A DNA stretch of 64,000 nucleotides from Sycon ciliatum (GCF_964019385.1 NC_088651.1:1798847-1862846); one strand, 5' to 3'; counted from the first letter of the stretch, positions 1 to 10,089 are shown. The notes: generated by a model from the sequence alone, not told the origin. Program-made: numbers and translations.

Positions 1-1740
1 TGTGTAAGGGCCTATAGCCGGCACACACTGAAGCGGTATTCACAGAAGCTTTTTTGCGATGCAAACATGGGATGCGACAGCCCCGAAACCAGGAAATCCC
101 CAAATCGCAGCCATCTCGCACCCTACGCAACTGCCGCAACTGGGCCATCGCAAAAGTTGAGCTTGGCTCAACTTTTGTGATGCGACAAGCGATTTGGCGT
201 ATGATTTTGACGCTTTCTACAGCAAAGTTGTACAAAGGTTCAACAGTTGACTATTTCTACAGGTTTTACCAAACCGCGCGATTACCATGGTGACGTATCG
301 CACGCATCCATCGCAGATCACGTCGCATCGGATTCACAGAAGCTTTTTTTGCGATGTGACACGATCTGCGACGGACACGTGCGATACGAACTCGCGAAAG
401 AACATTCACAGAAGACGTCAGCGATACGACAACGCCTTGCTGATTTTAAAAGCGAGATTCACAGCTTTTTTTGCGATGCGACACGCGACGCGACGTGATC
501 TGCGACGGACGCATGCGATGCGAACTCGAGAAATACCATTCACAGATTATGTCAACGGTGCGACAACGCCCTGCTGATTTGGCTCGAAGCTCAATGCAGG
601 TGAGTGCGTCACCATGGTGTTCGCGCGGTTTGGTACAAATTTACAGGCAACGCTTGAACATTTGTACAACTTTGCTGTAGAAAAAGGTCAAAATCGTTCG
701 CCAAATCGCTTTGTCGCTCCAGTTGCGTGGGGTGAGAGATGGCTGCGATTTGGGGATTTCCCGGTTTCGCGGCTGTCGTATAAAGAAAAAGCTTCTATGA
801 ATCAAGCTCAACTTCTGCGATGGCCCAGTTACGGCAGTTGCGTGGGGTGCGAGATGGCTGCAATTTGGGAATTTCCGGGTTTCGCGGCTGTCGCATCGCA
901 AAAAGCTTCTGTGAACCGCACTTTAAGGCCGATTCCCAATACAACTTTCTGCGACGCGTCACCCGATTTGCGACAAGAAACTGCCTGTGTACTGTCGCAG
1001 AAGTTGAAGAAAGTTCAACTTTTGCGACATGTGACATGCGACATACACAAATGGAGTACTGTTTCTACCCTGGGTGCACGTGCATTGTACTACTAGTGCA
1101 TAAGGGCATGTTCAATTGGTGGAATCCCGATCCACCGGATCCACTGGATTCGCACCTTTTCGATCGGTCGGATCCGGATCCTTCGGATTTGGATCCGGTC
1201 AACCCACCTCGGGGAGCAGGGTTGACCGGATCCAAATGTGATTTTTGTGTGTATATGGCGCTTAAAAATCGTTTTGTATATATTGTGGTACGCACACGTG
1301 GATGGAAATCGATAGAGCCTGTTGACTTTCCTACGACGTACGCGATGAGTACGACGTACGCGATGAGTACGACGTTCACCCTTTTGGGTGACTTGTCATT
1401 GTCAACATGGCAACAGTCAAGGTCCAAAATATAGTGTTCGCTTGAATCTGAAGGATCCGACGGATCTGAGATCTGGATCCCGATGCCGATCCTTACCAAT
1501 CGAACATGCCCTGAGGATGTCGCAAACATGAACAATATTTTGAACCGTGCGTCGCGGTCGCAGCTCTTCGCAGGTGGCACGTGTCGCATGTTGCATAGCA
1601 AGAAGTCGTATGGTGAATCGGCCTTTACGGTCAAGACTACATGTGCAAAAGTGGAGTACAGACTCCCAAACATGTTGCATGTCGAGTCAAAAGAAGTTGC
1701 ATTGTGAGTCGGCCTTTACGGTCATGACTACATGTACATG
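1..1740. repeat. Nest of inverted-repeat elements (unit 1)
   Basis: A mosaic of short elements whose arms read GATTCACAGAAGCTTTTTT GCGATGCGAC in both orientations, each holding blocks such as AACTGCCGCAACTGGGCCATCG and its reverse complement. An outer inverted pair, GATTCACAATACAACTT near 930 and AAGTTGCATTGTGAGTC near 1690, encloses the MITE at 1104-1511. The open frames here run through inverted repeats in all phases and show no protein family, so none is called a gene. Confidence 0.7.
1104..1511. mobile_element. MITE with GGGCATGTTC termini, copy 1 (PIF/Harbinger-like?)
   Basis: The termini GGGCATGTTCAATTGG and CCAATCGAACATGCCC are inverted repeats, with GGATCC-rich inner arms. TAA lies before the left end and TGA after the right. 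Unit 4 lacks the element and reads GCATAAGGATG at the join (20520-20530), compatible with a 3-bp TAA target duplication as in PIF/Harbinger. The superfamily is inferred from target size and terminal GGG only. Confidence 0.55.
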
Positions 1741-2300
1741 ACTTAACCCTGCACGAAAAACGATTTTGCATACATGTGGCGATTCAGCTTTTTCTCTTCT
1801 TTACCAATACGACAACATTTCATACTAAATAATTATAACGAATGTGTCTTTGTCACAACCAGGAGACTTTACAAGTATAAACAATCCTTCATTTCATCAA
1901 TGTCACTACCACCTACACCACGATATGAATCGCACCAGGCCGGTAGGCCCTTCCAAATTATGGTTTGCATCTTGGAGAGAAATTATTTTTTATTGCTACA
2001 CAGTCTGAAGAACGAGCAGTTAATGTTTCGTGCTGTTTGTCATTGCTATGAGGTTCGGTCTCATTTTCTCTTTGCTGCGCTGATGAGTTCACAAAGAACC
2101 AAATAGCATTCTGTCCGCAGATTGGGAACGTACAATCAAGTATGTACATGTACATGTATATTGTATTCACTCGTTTGCTAACTTTCATTTAGATATACAG
2201 GACAAGAAGTGCAATCAAGGCTTGTTTGCTGTTACTCCAATGTTCATGCTTACGCAATAATCAGGAAACATAAGGATGTAGCAAGCTACAGAAATAATTC
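1741..2300. other. Conserved 3' flank of gene A, unit 1
   Basis: No gene is seen. The stretch is shared by units 1-4. It contains a module near 1870-1945 (ACTACCACCTACACCACG) that recurs inverted near 10740-10800, making the unit partly palindromic. A conserved block at about 1985-2100 also recurs downstream of the dispersed A gene at 49369, and an ACATGT tract lies at 2141-2160. Confidence 0.6.
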
Positions 2301-2327
2301 GATTCTTTCTTTGGTTATATTTGTGGT

Positions 2328-2343
2328 GGCTTTGAAAAAAGCC
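2328..2343 (-). terminator. Histone-type 3' stem-loop of gene A1
   Basis: On the minus strand this reads GGCTTTTTTCAAAGCC followed by ACCACA: a 6-bp stem, the UUUC tetraloop, then the ACCA-type tail. It matches the replication-dependent histone mRNA stem-loop, differing from the common form by one U-A pair in place of C-G. About 13 nt further (2301-2314) the minus strand reads CCAAAGAAAGAATC, which fits the purine-rich histone downstream element that pairs with U7 snRNA. It lies 48 nt after the A1 stop codon, the usual range for histone mRNAs. Confidence 0.8.
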
Positions 2344-2391
2344 AGATGAAGTGAGGATAGCTCACGGCCGTAGAAGCAGGCTGGTTGACGT

Positions 2392-2493
2392 TTACGCGAA
2401 CAACCAACTAATAATTCTGAGAAGATAAGCCACTAAGAAAAGTAGGCCCAGTATGTCTATTACTGTCATCGCTTGCTCCAGTTCCAAACGCAT
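2392..2493 (-). CDS. Small membrane protein A1 (33 aa)
   Basis: Function unknown. The 33-residue product begins MRLELEQA, has a hydrophobic stretch at about 10-25 (TVIDILGLLFLVAYLL), then RIISWLFA. It would make one membrane-spanning segment with almost no outside domain. The start is the ATG preceded by TTCTTCACA, a context shared with A4 and the B genes. It is divergent from B1, with 322 bp between start codons, and its mRNA would end at a histone-type hairpin 48 nt past the stop. Upstream, TAATATA at 2571-2577 may act as a TATA box, followed by GGCATCATT, the likely start-site motif. Copies A2 and A3 differ at residues 9, 12 and 16. Coding status rests on the shared start, shared end and in-frame length change in A4 and A5. 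Confidence 0.6.
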   Translation of the reverse strand: MRLELEQAMTVIDILGLLFLVAYLLRIISWLFA

Positions 2494-2731
2494 TGTGAAG
2501 AATGGGAGAGAAGAAGAACCAATCCTAGTAGGAATTATCGAAATTAGTAAATGATGCCTTTCGCCAAAAGTATATTATTTTTGCCCACATCCCCGTCAAA
2601 AAATATTTTCGTTTCACGTGTAAGAGACGGAAATGGGAAAAAATAATGTGCTAGGGCTTTAGCCCACACGCTAAGGTAGACCAGTACATGTACATGTATG
2701 TTAGACTGCCCACCAGCCAACCCGTGCAATG

Positions 2732-2739
2732 TATATAAG
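2732..2739 (+). promoter_or_regulatory. TATA box of gene B1
   Basis: TATATAAG, followed 25-30 bp later by GGCGTCATTATCC, which recurs at the same place before the other small genes and is the probable transcription start. The 5' UTR would be about 50 nt. The ATG that overlaps this box (2729) therefore lies upstream of the transcript. Confidence 0.65.
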
Positions 2740-2815
2740 CAGCAGATGGCTGTCCGAACGGCGTCATTATCCGTTTTCCCACTTTGACGAGTTCACACTA
2801 TTGTCGTTCTTCACA

Positions 2816-2929
2816 ATGGATGAGTTCAGAATGAATCCAGAACTGGAAAAATATCTGGCCGTGGGAGCATTACTCCTTATTCTCGTGTTAGTGCTATATC
2901 CACTGCTTTGTGAGCTAGCGGGAATGTGA
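2816..2929 (+). CDS. Small membrane protein B1 (37 aa)
   Basis: Function unknown. Residues 1-12 (MDEFRMNPELEK) are polar. Residues 14-31 form one strong hydrophobic helix (LAVGALLLILVLVLYPLL). The tail is CELAGM. A longer in-frame start at 2729 is rejected because it overlaps the TATA box. B1, B2 and B3 encode the same protein: the four base differences seen among them (GAA/GAG, GCA/GCC, TTA/CTA, CTC/CTT) are all synonymous, a good sign that the peptide is under selection. The gene is head-to-head with A1, like histone gene pairs, and ends in the same histone-type signal. It could be a signalling or regulatory micropeptide; nothing in the sequence decides. Confidence 0.7.
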   Translation: MDEFRMNPELEKYLAVGALLLILVLVLYPLLCELAGM

Positions 2930-2975
2930 ACGAGCATCATGCTTCAACAGCCTTGAGCATTTCTTCACTTCATCT

Positions 2976-2991
2976 GGCTTTTTTCAAAGCC
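2976..2991 (+). terminator. Histone-type 3' stem-loop of gene B1
   Basis: GGCTTTTTTCAAAGCC then ACCACA: 6-bp stem, UUUC loop. AAATCCAAAGAAAGAATT follows at 3001-3018 as a histone downstream element. It starts 46 nt after the B1 stop codon. An AATAAA-like AAATAAAT lies between hairpin and purine element, so poly(A) use is not excluded. Confidence 0.8.
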
Positions 2992-3018
2992 ACCACAAAT
3001 AAATCCAAAGAAAGAATT

Positions 3019-3566
3019 CTGTGTCGTATTTGTTCTGTAGGTTGCTGGAGACGGTGTATTTCGTGATGTAAACAATGGCAGACAATGTACATGTACATGT
3101 ACAGTATGTACACGTAAGAACTCTGATGACTGGTCAGGACATGCAGAGATTCAGTACGAACGAAAATACAATTAATTTTCACAACTATCACAACTCGTGA
3201 AACTTTGATCCTGAAACAAAGGCAATCATCTAAATGGCTGTCTCAACTTTCTTGTATATTAGCGTGGTGAGGTACATGTACAAGTATGAAAGATAGGTCA
3301 GCACATGCACACATTCTTTGTAACTATGGTGTGTTTTCTTCATTTTGGTCTCGGATTGAGAGCCAAGATTTAATTTATACAAAAGAGAAAGGGCCAAGGA
3401 ACTACAAGTTACGCTATACTGTCCACTAACACCACCAGTTACTGAACAATCAGCTCACACGACAAAATTGCTCAATACTGACCGACGTGCATATCTTGGT
3501 TGCGCTCACCTTCCCCTCCTTATGTTATTTCCATAACTTAGAGCCTACCAAGTTGGAAGACGGTTG
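3019..3566. other. 3' flank of B1, no gene seen
   Basis: Contains an ACATGT tract (3086-3105) also found after B2 and B3. From about 3190 it holds sequence not present at this place in units 2 and 3; part of it (3365-3490) is an inverted copy of 10530-10645. The last bases, AGTTGGAAGACGGTTG, belong to a module also seen in units 2 and 3 and near 63570. Confidence 0.5.
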
Positions 3567-3571
3567 GAGTG

Positions 3572-3907
3572 TGTCGCCGTGCGACTACTACTGTGACCCT
3601 GATCTAACAATACTCATGCCAGTTGCACTACAAACAATCCACTCATGACATCTTGCTCTAAAAGGCGAGCTGCCTGCAAACTTGGATTCACACAAGAGCC
3701 ATAAGAACACGAGGTCAATCTTGGTGATCATAAAAAGGGGAGCCTGATTAGGAACGCGCATGCCTAATATGAGCGCGTACCATACTGCGCATGCCTATAG
3801 CCATTCAGAATATGGAAGGAGCGCGGCAAGGTCAGAAAGAGTAGGCTCTAGCACTACAAATTTATGTCTAAGTGATAATTATGGAAATTACGATCGCGTT
3901 CGCGACA
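3572..3907 (-). repeat. 3' LTR of BEL element
   Basis: 336 bp, TGTC...GACA, nearly identical to the copy at 10107-10472. It is the downstream repeat relative to the minus-strand gene. Confidence 0.92.
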
Positions 3908-4494
3908 TTCCGGCCAGCGAGAAGAAATGGAGAATGATATATACTCAGTAAACATATTTACACAATGAACTGAATGTCAATAATTAATAAAGGAACATGC
4001 AATGTAAATAGCTCCGAATGCTGTCAGCCTTGAAATCATGAATACAAATCTGTGCCGAAAATGATCTTCGGTACCTAAACGACGCAATGGTGGGAGAGCT
4101 GTATCAAACTTGACTCAATGATACTGTTACTATACTGACTGACTGCATGATATATTGACACTAGTTACATCTTCAGATCAACTTACTGTTCATGCATCTG
4201 AATACTCATCTTGAAAGTTCACCTTCGGAAATAAGGCAATCTACTTTTAAACTACTTCAATAGTACATGTATACTGCAGTCTATGTATACTGCAGTCTAT
4301 CTAGCGAAGGAGGTTCGCATAAGCAGCATGTTCATAACAAAGATCAGAAGGCAATCGTGTCCATGCTGTGTATGTATATACAGTGTATAAGTGTGTGGGT
4401 GTATGTGTGTATGCATGTGTGAGTTTGTGCCTGGGTGTACAAGTGTTCAGACCATCATAGCATAGCTTACTATCCAGTGCACTCATTCTTGTTA
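3908..4494 (-). other. Untranslated 3' part of BEL element
   Basis: Lies between the stop of the long frame and the 3' LTR. It holds a short GT-rich tract near 4370-4440 and no further coding signal. The polypurine tract expected next to the LTR is not obvious. Confidence 0.6.
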
Positions 4495-7400
4495 CTAAAC
4501 TGCTCCGTCTCGTATAAGCTCACCTAGCTGTTCTTGAAACCGAGCTGCTGCGTGCCGCTTGGGCCGAGTCGTGCCGGTGGCGTCACTACTGGATGCGCTC
4601 TCAGTTGCCGGTACTGGTTCGGGTTCACTACTCACCTGTGCTGGTGTTGATGGACATTCCAGCGGGTAAAGATGACATAGTGACCGTCTGACTGTCCTAC
4701 CAGTGGGGAGCTGAATGGTGGCGGATCTTGTCTCACCATCTGAAGATTCGTGCAGTTTCACAATGCGGCCGATTGGCCAGCTCACTCGGGGCAGTGTTTC
4801 CTCGCGGATGATGGCAACTGTGTCAACTGCTGGCTCGTCATTGGCACGAATACGTCCTTGTCGTAGCTGGTAATCGCCACGCTCTCTCAGTGATGCAAGA
4901 TACTCGTCTTGCCATAATTGCCAGAAGCGATTCAGCTGCTGCTGACATACATTGAACTTCTGGAGAAGTAAATCACCAGAGGCTTTGACACAGAAATCTG
5001 GATCATTCGTATCTAACTGCTCACCCGGCAGTGTTAGAGTGTTGTTGAGGCACAAGAAGTGTGCTGGTGTGAGGATAAACCCATTGAAATCCTCACCCAC
5101 ATACGTGAGAGGTCTACTGTTGAGGATTCCCTCTACTTCTGTCAGCAGTGTGCAAAGTTCCTCGGCCTTTAGAATTCGTTTACCGAGGGATTTCCTGAGC
5201 ATTCGCTTTACGGACTGGACGAGGCGTTCATACACCCCTCCCATCCATGGTGATAGTTGAACGATGAACCGCCATTCAATACCCATAGTGGCAAGTGTCG
5301 AGAATACATCCGCATTGGTATTAATGGGTTTCCACAATTGCTCCATTGTGACGTCTGCCAATTTAAACTGTTTAGCATTATCAGACACGATTGTAGCCGG
5401 TGTACCGCGGCGAGCGACGAATCGCTTAAACGCCATTAGAAAGCTGTCAGTAGTCACATCTAGTACAAGCTCTAAGTGCAACGCCCGTGTTGCCAGACAA
5501 GTGAACAGTACCACCCAAACTTTCTTGTTTTCTCCATTGGCTTTAACAGTCAGGGGCCCAAAGTAATCAATGCCAGTCCTGACAAATGGTGCGCTGCGGG
5601 TTACCCGTTCTTTGGGGAGAGGTGCGAACTTGGGCATTGCAAAGGGGCCACCCTCAAACCGTTTGCATACCTTGCACTGATTAACTACATTCGTGACCTC
5701 TTTTCTACCTCGTGTCACCCAGAAGCGTTTACGTAATTCCACAAGCGTGTGACTAGCGCCAGCGTGGAGAACTCTCTGGTGTACATCGGAAATGATCAAT
5801 CTCGTCAGCGCACTCTTTCCGCAGAGGAGAATCGGGAATTTAGCATTTGATGGCAGTTCTGCATTCTTCATCCTGCCTCTGCACTTGATTAGGCCATCTT
5901 CTTCATCAATAAAGAGTCCCAACTTGAACATCAAGTCGCTCTTGGTTTTCTTGTTGTTCTTGATGGCGTCCAGTTCTGCTGGGTAATCAGTGGCTTGCGC
6001 ATGTTTCAGCCAAAGCATTTCCGCGGTCTGAAGCTCGTCAACCGATAAGTATGGTGATGTTGGACGAGACTTTCTTGCTGACTTTATGAAACGCTGTACC
6101 CATGCTGTAACCCTGATTACTTTCGCGAAGGATGATGATTTCTCAATACGAATACCAGCCGGTGGGGGGTTGCTCGCCTGTTGCTCCGCAGGACCCTCCC
6201 CCGACAAAGCGGCGTGAACGACTTCTTCTTGACAAGAATCAGTATCCGGTGCCCATTGTACATCCGCCAACCACTCGGGACCTGTCCACCACAGATTACT
6301 CTTGAGGAGGGTTGCAGTCGTGGTGCCTCGTGAGAGTTGATCGGCAGGATTGCTTCTTGTGTTCACATAACAGAATTGCACGTCTTCATTGCGGCGGATT
6401 TCTGCGACCCTATGTGCTACGAACGTCGGCAGATCCTTGCCCTTCCCTTTCACCCATCCTAGCACACATTGAGAATCTGACCACAAGTACGTAGTGAGCT
6501 GAAGAGGGAGTTCTTTCCGTAAGAAGTTGATCATTCGAGCACCTAGCGTGGCTGCGAGTAACTCCAACCTTGGTATTGTTGTTTCCTTTAACGGTGCCAC
6601 ACGAGACTTGGCAAAGAGTAAGCGAACAGACACGTTCGTCGAGATAGTGCGTAGATACGCCACAGCTCCGTAGCCTGCTTTTGATGCGTCACAGAAAACA
6701 TGGAGCTCACACCTTGGTTCAACGTTGGAAGTGAAACTCGCAAGTCTTGGTATTCTGGTTTGGCTGGCTGTGGATAAGTCATGAGCTATCTCATGCCACT
6801 CTGTAAGAATAGCTGCTGGCAAGACATCGTCCCAATTGCACTTCAGTTTCCAGATCTCCTGAAGTAGAACCTTCGCGCGGAATACGATTGGCGAATAGAT
6901 TCCCAGTGGATCGTAGAACGATGATAACACGCTCAGCATGTGCCGCTTCGTCTGAACGTTTTTGAGTTCAGCTGGGTTTGGAGTGAGCCCTAGCTCATCC
7001 AAGTTTGTGTCCCACTCCATACCAAGGACCTTGACGAGTTGAGCGATTGCGCGATCGCTCTCGGGGATCTGCTGCTTGAGGGGCTCGGAGTTTGTCGCCC
7101 ACTCCCGTAGATTCATTGATGCATCAGCGAAGATGCCCTTGACTTCTCGATAGCACTCTACTGCGTCTTCTACGCTTTCCGCTCCGCCGAGGACATTGTC
7201 GACGTAAGTGTTATTCTCTACGGCCTGCGATTGCGTGTTCTCTGAAGAACTGATGTGGTGTCGTATGGTGGCACCAAGCAAGAACGGACTTGCGATTACG
7301 CCAAAGGGGATGCGGCAGAATCTGTAGATGACGATGTTGTCACCTCTGGGAGGCTTGCTGGGGTCTCGAACCCAAAGAAAGCGTGTGACATTGCGGTCAC

Positions 7401-10050
7401 GGACATGTAAGCCGACTTGCAAGAACGCCTTCTCAATATCGCTGCTCATGGCTATGGGATTCAAACGAAAGCGAAGGAGGATGCCGCAAAGGTCTGGCAG
7501 CAGCACTGGGCCTCTGTGGATGCACTCGTTAAGTGACTTGTTGCCTTCCTTCGTCTTGGCAGATGCGGCGTACACTACGCGTATCTTCGTCGTCGTGCTG
7601 CTCGGCTTGACTACACAGTGGTGTGGTATGTAGTGATGTACGCTGCTCTCTGTGTTGTTGTCAGTGTGACTGCCATTGTTGTTGTCACTGCGTAGTTCGC
7701 TGCTAGAGTCGTTGACTTCTTCAATTACACCCATTTCCATTTGTCCCAGTATCGTTTCGTGATACTTCGTGAGTACTTCTGGTGTTTTTTCCATTCTGTG
7801 CATGAGAGATTTCAATCTACCTTTGGCCAAATCAAAGTTCTCTGGTAGGCAAGTTTCTGGGTCTAATTTCCATGGCCATGACACTACATAACGACCATTA
7901 ATGAACTCAACATTTGCATTGAAGTTGTCGTACGCTAGGGTGTCATCTGTGACTCCATTATCTTCATCTATGCCAATCTGCTCTAGCTTCCAGAATTTCT
8001 GTAGGTCGAAATCTGGATGTTGTACTTCGCTTTCAACAGACGTGCACATTGCATGGATATCTGGCATTGAATCATGTTGGTCTGCTTTACCCGTCGGGAT
8101 GAAACCCAGTTTCGTGTCAAGCATTACAATCCCATTTCCCAATTTCAAATGCTCCAGACCCACAAATTCAAAGTACTGGTCGCTCCCAATTAGTATGTCA
8201 ATCGGAGCCTGGGTGCTTTCGGTGTCAAGGGGCTCAGCTAGTGGCAATTTTGCAATGGCTGGATGTTTCGACAAATCTAACGGAGCCATATTCATTGGAC
8301 AAGAGATGTGGTCAGTGATATTTGTAGATATCGGTTGGAAGGAGCCATCACGCAATTTGACTTGTAACTCTACCCTGGGGTAAGTGCGAGTAGTTCTGGT
8401 CTTGGAACCAAACCCGGCTACTGCCAAAACATCTTGACCAACTGGTTTACTGTGTAGTGAGGTAGTGACATTTCTGTGCACAAATGAACGGGACGACCCA
8501 GTGTCGAACAAGATGCGTGCGTTGCAAGTGTGGTCACCATTCTGGATTTCTGCCATTGCTGTTTGCATTAGTACCACATTGCTCTGGGAGTAAACTTCAT
8601 TTGTTGCATGTACGTCCGCTACAGGCGGCCTTAGCTCTGCATTGCAAGATTGAACATTGGTTGGCTTTGCACTTTTGAATTCTCGTGCCTTTGGATCTAG
8701 CCTGGATTGTGGATCAAATTTCTTCATGCATAATGACCGGTGATGCCCACGTTTCCCACAATGGTAGCATGTACGTGCACCAGCTCTGCAATCTGCTGCA
8801 CTATGTCCTTTCCTCAGACATACGAAACATTCATTTGTGATTTTCTCTTTCCGTTTCTCATACGTTGGATATGCTGGGCATTCATCCGTGTAGTGTGACC
8901 CTCCACAATACCAACATTTCGGGCCTTTGTGCGTGGTCTGATTCATTAGTAAGGAACTGGTGGCCATACCCTCTTGGTTTGTTTCCCTGTGTACCCGCCC
9001 ATTAAAAGGTGTGAAGTGTACAGATGCCATGTGATCACTTGCTTCAAGGATATCAATTAATGCACCCAAGACCGTAAGTAGTTTGCCCACAGACCAATTA
9101 TCACCGGTTTTTCTTTTCTCCATATCAATGATTATCGGTTTTGGCAGTTTTGACATCAGTAGCGGTACGATTATCTCTTGCTGGATGTCTGAACCAGCTG
9201 ATTTCAGACACCGCAAGTGCGCCTCTGCTTCATTTTGGAACTTCCGTAACGCTACTGGTGTGTTCACTGGTGGCTTAATGGCAACAAGCTTGTGATACGT
9301 CATGTTGGCAATTACTTGTGGCTTTCCAAATCGCTCTTTTAGGAGCCCTAATGCTGCTGCATAATTCTTGCCCGTTAAGGTAATGCCCGTTATGGTATCT
9401 AGTGCTGCATCGCTCAGGTGATTTCTCAAGTACACTAATTTTTCCACATTGGACAGCTTGGTATTATTGTGAATAGTGGATTCAAACATGTCAATGAATT
9501 CTGGGTACTGCAACACATTGCCATTGAACACAGGTATTTTTAGGACAGGGAGCTTCGTTGAACTTGATACTGTGACTGGAGTGCCATTGGCGGCACCTTG
9601 TTCTGAGACAAACTGGTTTAATAGCTTCGCTGTTTCTGCCTGTGTTTTCGTGTTGGCTTCCATGACCTTCGTCAGATCTATGATCTCCACTGGTGATGCT
9701 GTTTTCGACTGGACTGACTTCCCTCGTAACTGTGCCAATAGATCATTGCATTCCGTAATTAATTCCACAACCACATCGACATACTGCTCATCGTGTTTCT
9801 TTTTCTCTTTATCACCCTTTTTTGTAGCCTCAAAGTCGTATACCACATTAGCAAACAGGTCGAACAATTCCTCGCCTTTCTTTATCGTAGAAGCAAATAC
9901 AGTAATCAGACTACTTATCTCGTCCGGAGTTGGAGTGCCAGACAGCAACGTGTTGGCCTCAGCGGAGCGCTGGTTCAAGAACTTCACGTGGGCCTGCAGC
10001 ACCTTCCGTTTCGTCTTCGCCTGGGCCTGGATGGAGTCTGGTTCTGCCAT
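4495..10050 (-). CDS. BEL/Pao gag-pol polyprotein (1851 aa)
   Basis: Read from the ATG at 10050 (MAEPDSIQ). In order: a coiled, charged N-terminus; a gag-like DUF1759 region at about 150-300; three CCHC zinc knuckles at about 390-465 (CWYCGGSHYTDEC, CFVCLRKGHSAADC, CYHCGKRGHHRSLC); an aspartic protease with DTGSSRSFV; a Pao-type reverse transcriptase with YVDN at the active box; an RNase H region with DASKAGYGAV; an integrase zinc-binding motif (HQRVLHAG...CKVC); an integrase core with GIDYFGP and SDNAKQF; and a DUF5641-like tail. Length and order are typical of BEL/Pao. As a young mobile element it says nothing about host functions. Confidence 0.95.
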   Translation of the reverse strand: MAEPDSIQAQAKTKRKVLQAHVKFLNQRSAEANTLLSGTPTPDEISSLITVFASTIKKGEELFDLFANVVYDFEATKKGDKEKKKHDEQYVDVVVELITECNDLLAQLRGKSVQSKTASPVEIIDLTKVMEANTKTQAETAKLLNQFVSEQGAANGTPVTVSSSTKLPVLKIPVFNGNVLQYPEFIDMFESTIHNNTKLSNVEKLVYLRNHLSDAALDTITGITLTGKNYAAALGLLKERFGKPQVIANMTYHKLVAIKPPVNTPVALRKFQNEAEAHLRCLKSAGSDIQQEIIVPLLMSKLPKPIIIDMEKRKTGDNWSVGKLLTVLGALIDILEASDHMASVHFTPFNGRVHRETNQEGMATSSLLMNQTTHKGPKCWYCGGSHYTDECPAYPTYEKRKEKITNECFVCLRKGHSAADCRAGARTCYHCGKRGHHRSLCMKKFDPQSRLDPKAREFKSAKPTNVQSCNAELRPPVADVHATNEVYSQSNVVLMQTAMAEIQNGDHTCNARILFDTGSSRSFVHRNVTTSLHSKPVGQDVLAVAGFGSKTRTTRTYPRVELQVKLRDGSFQPISTNITDHISCPMNMAPLDLSKHPAIAKLPLAEPLDTESTQAPIDILIGSDQYFEFVGLEHLKLGNGIVMLDTKLGFIPTGKADQHDSMPDIHAMCTSVESEVQHPDFDLQKFWKLEQIGIDEDNGVTDDTLAYDNFNANVEFINGRYVVSWPWKLDPETCLPENFDLAKGRLKSLMHRMEKTPEVLTKYHETILGQMEMGVIEEVNDSSSELRSDNNNGSHTDNNTESSVHHYIPHHCVVKPSSTTTKIRVVYAASAKTKEGNKSLNECIHRGPVLLPDLCGILLRFRLNPIAMSSDIEKAFLQVGLHVRDRNVTRFLWVRDPSKPPRGDNIVIYRFCRIPFGVIASPFLLGATIRHHISSSENTQSQAVENNTYVDNVLGGAESVEDAVECYREVKGIFADASMNLREWATNSEPLKQQIPESDRAIAQLVKVLGMEWDTNLDELGLTPNPAELKNVQTKRHMLSVLSSFYDPLGIYSPIVFRAKVLLQEIWKLKCNWDDVLPAAILTEWHEIAHDLSTASQTRIPRLASFTSNVEPRCELHVFCDASKAGYGAVAYLRTISTNVSVRLLFAKSRVAPLKETTIPRLELLAATLGARMINFLRKELPLQLTTYLWSDSQCVLGWVKGKGKDLPTFVAHRVAEIRRNEDVQFCYVNTRSNPADQLSRGTTTATLLKSNLWWTGPEWLADVQWAPDTDSCQEEVVHAALSGEGPAEQQASNPPPAGIRIEKSSSFAKVIRVTAWVQRFIKSARKSRPTSPYLSVDELQTAEMLWLKHAQATDYPAELDAIKNNKKTKSDLMFKLGLFIDEEDGLIKCRGRMKNAELPSNAKFPILLCGKSALTRLIISDVHQRVLHAGASHTLVELRKRFWVTRGRKEVTNVVNQCKVCKRFEGGPFAMPKFAPLPKERVTRSAPFVRTGIDYFGPLTVKANGENKKVWVVLFTCLATRALHLELVLDVTTDSFLMAFKRFVARRGTPATIVSDNAKQFKLADVTMEQLWKPINTNADVFSTLATMGIEWRFIVQLSPWMGGVYERLVQSVKRMLRKSLGKRILKAEELCTLLTEVEGILNSRPLTYVGEDFNGFILTPAHFLCLNNTLTLPGEQLDTNDPDFCVKASGDLLLQKFNVCQQQLNRFWQLWQDEYLASLRERGDYQLRQGRIRANDEPAVDTVAIIREETLPRVSWPIGRIVKLHESSDGETRSATIQLPTGRTVRRSLCHLYPLECPSTPAQVSSEPEPVPATESASSSDATGTTRPKRHAAARFQEQLGELIRDGAV

Positions 10051-10089
10051 ATCTGCTCTCGGTCTCACACCATATCCGGCATCAGTATT

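Noticed and set aside
820-1673. Frames of about 200 codons through the MITE nest
   Set aside because: They run across inverted repeats and GGATCC-rich arms in both strands, have no family, and are not kept open among the units.
2065-2105. CTGATGAGTTCACAAAGAAC in the array units, and CTGATGAG...CGAAAC on the minus strand at 49705-49735, as further hammerhead ribozymes
   Set aside because: The array copies lack the GAAA core. The 49.7 kb copy has both core words, but no stem I or adequate stem III could be paired around a GUH site.
2729-2929. A 66-residue version of protein B starting at 2729
   Set aside because: Its start overlaps the TATA box TATATAAG and would lie upstream of the transcription start. 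The codons before 2816 read as leader.
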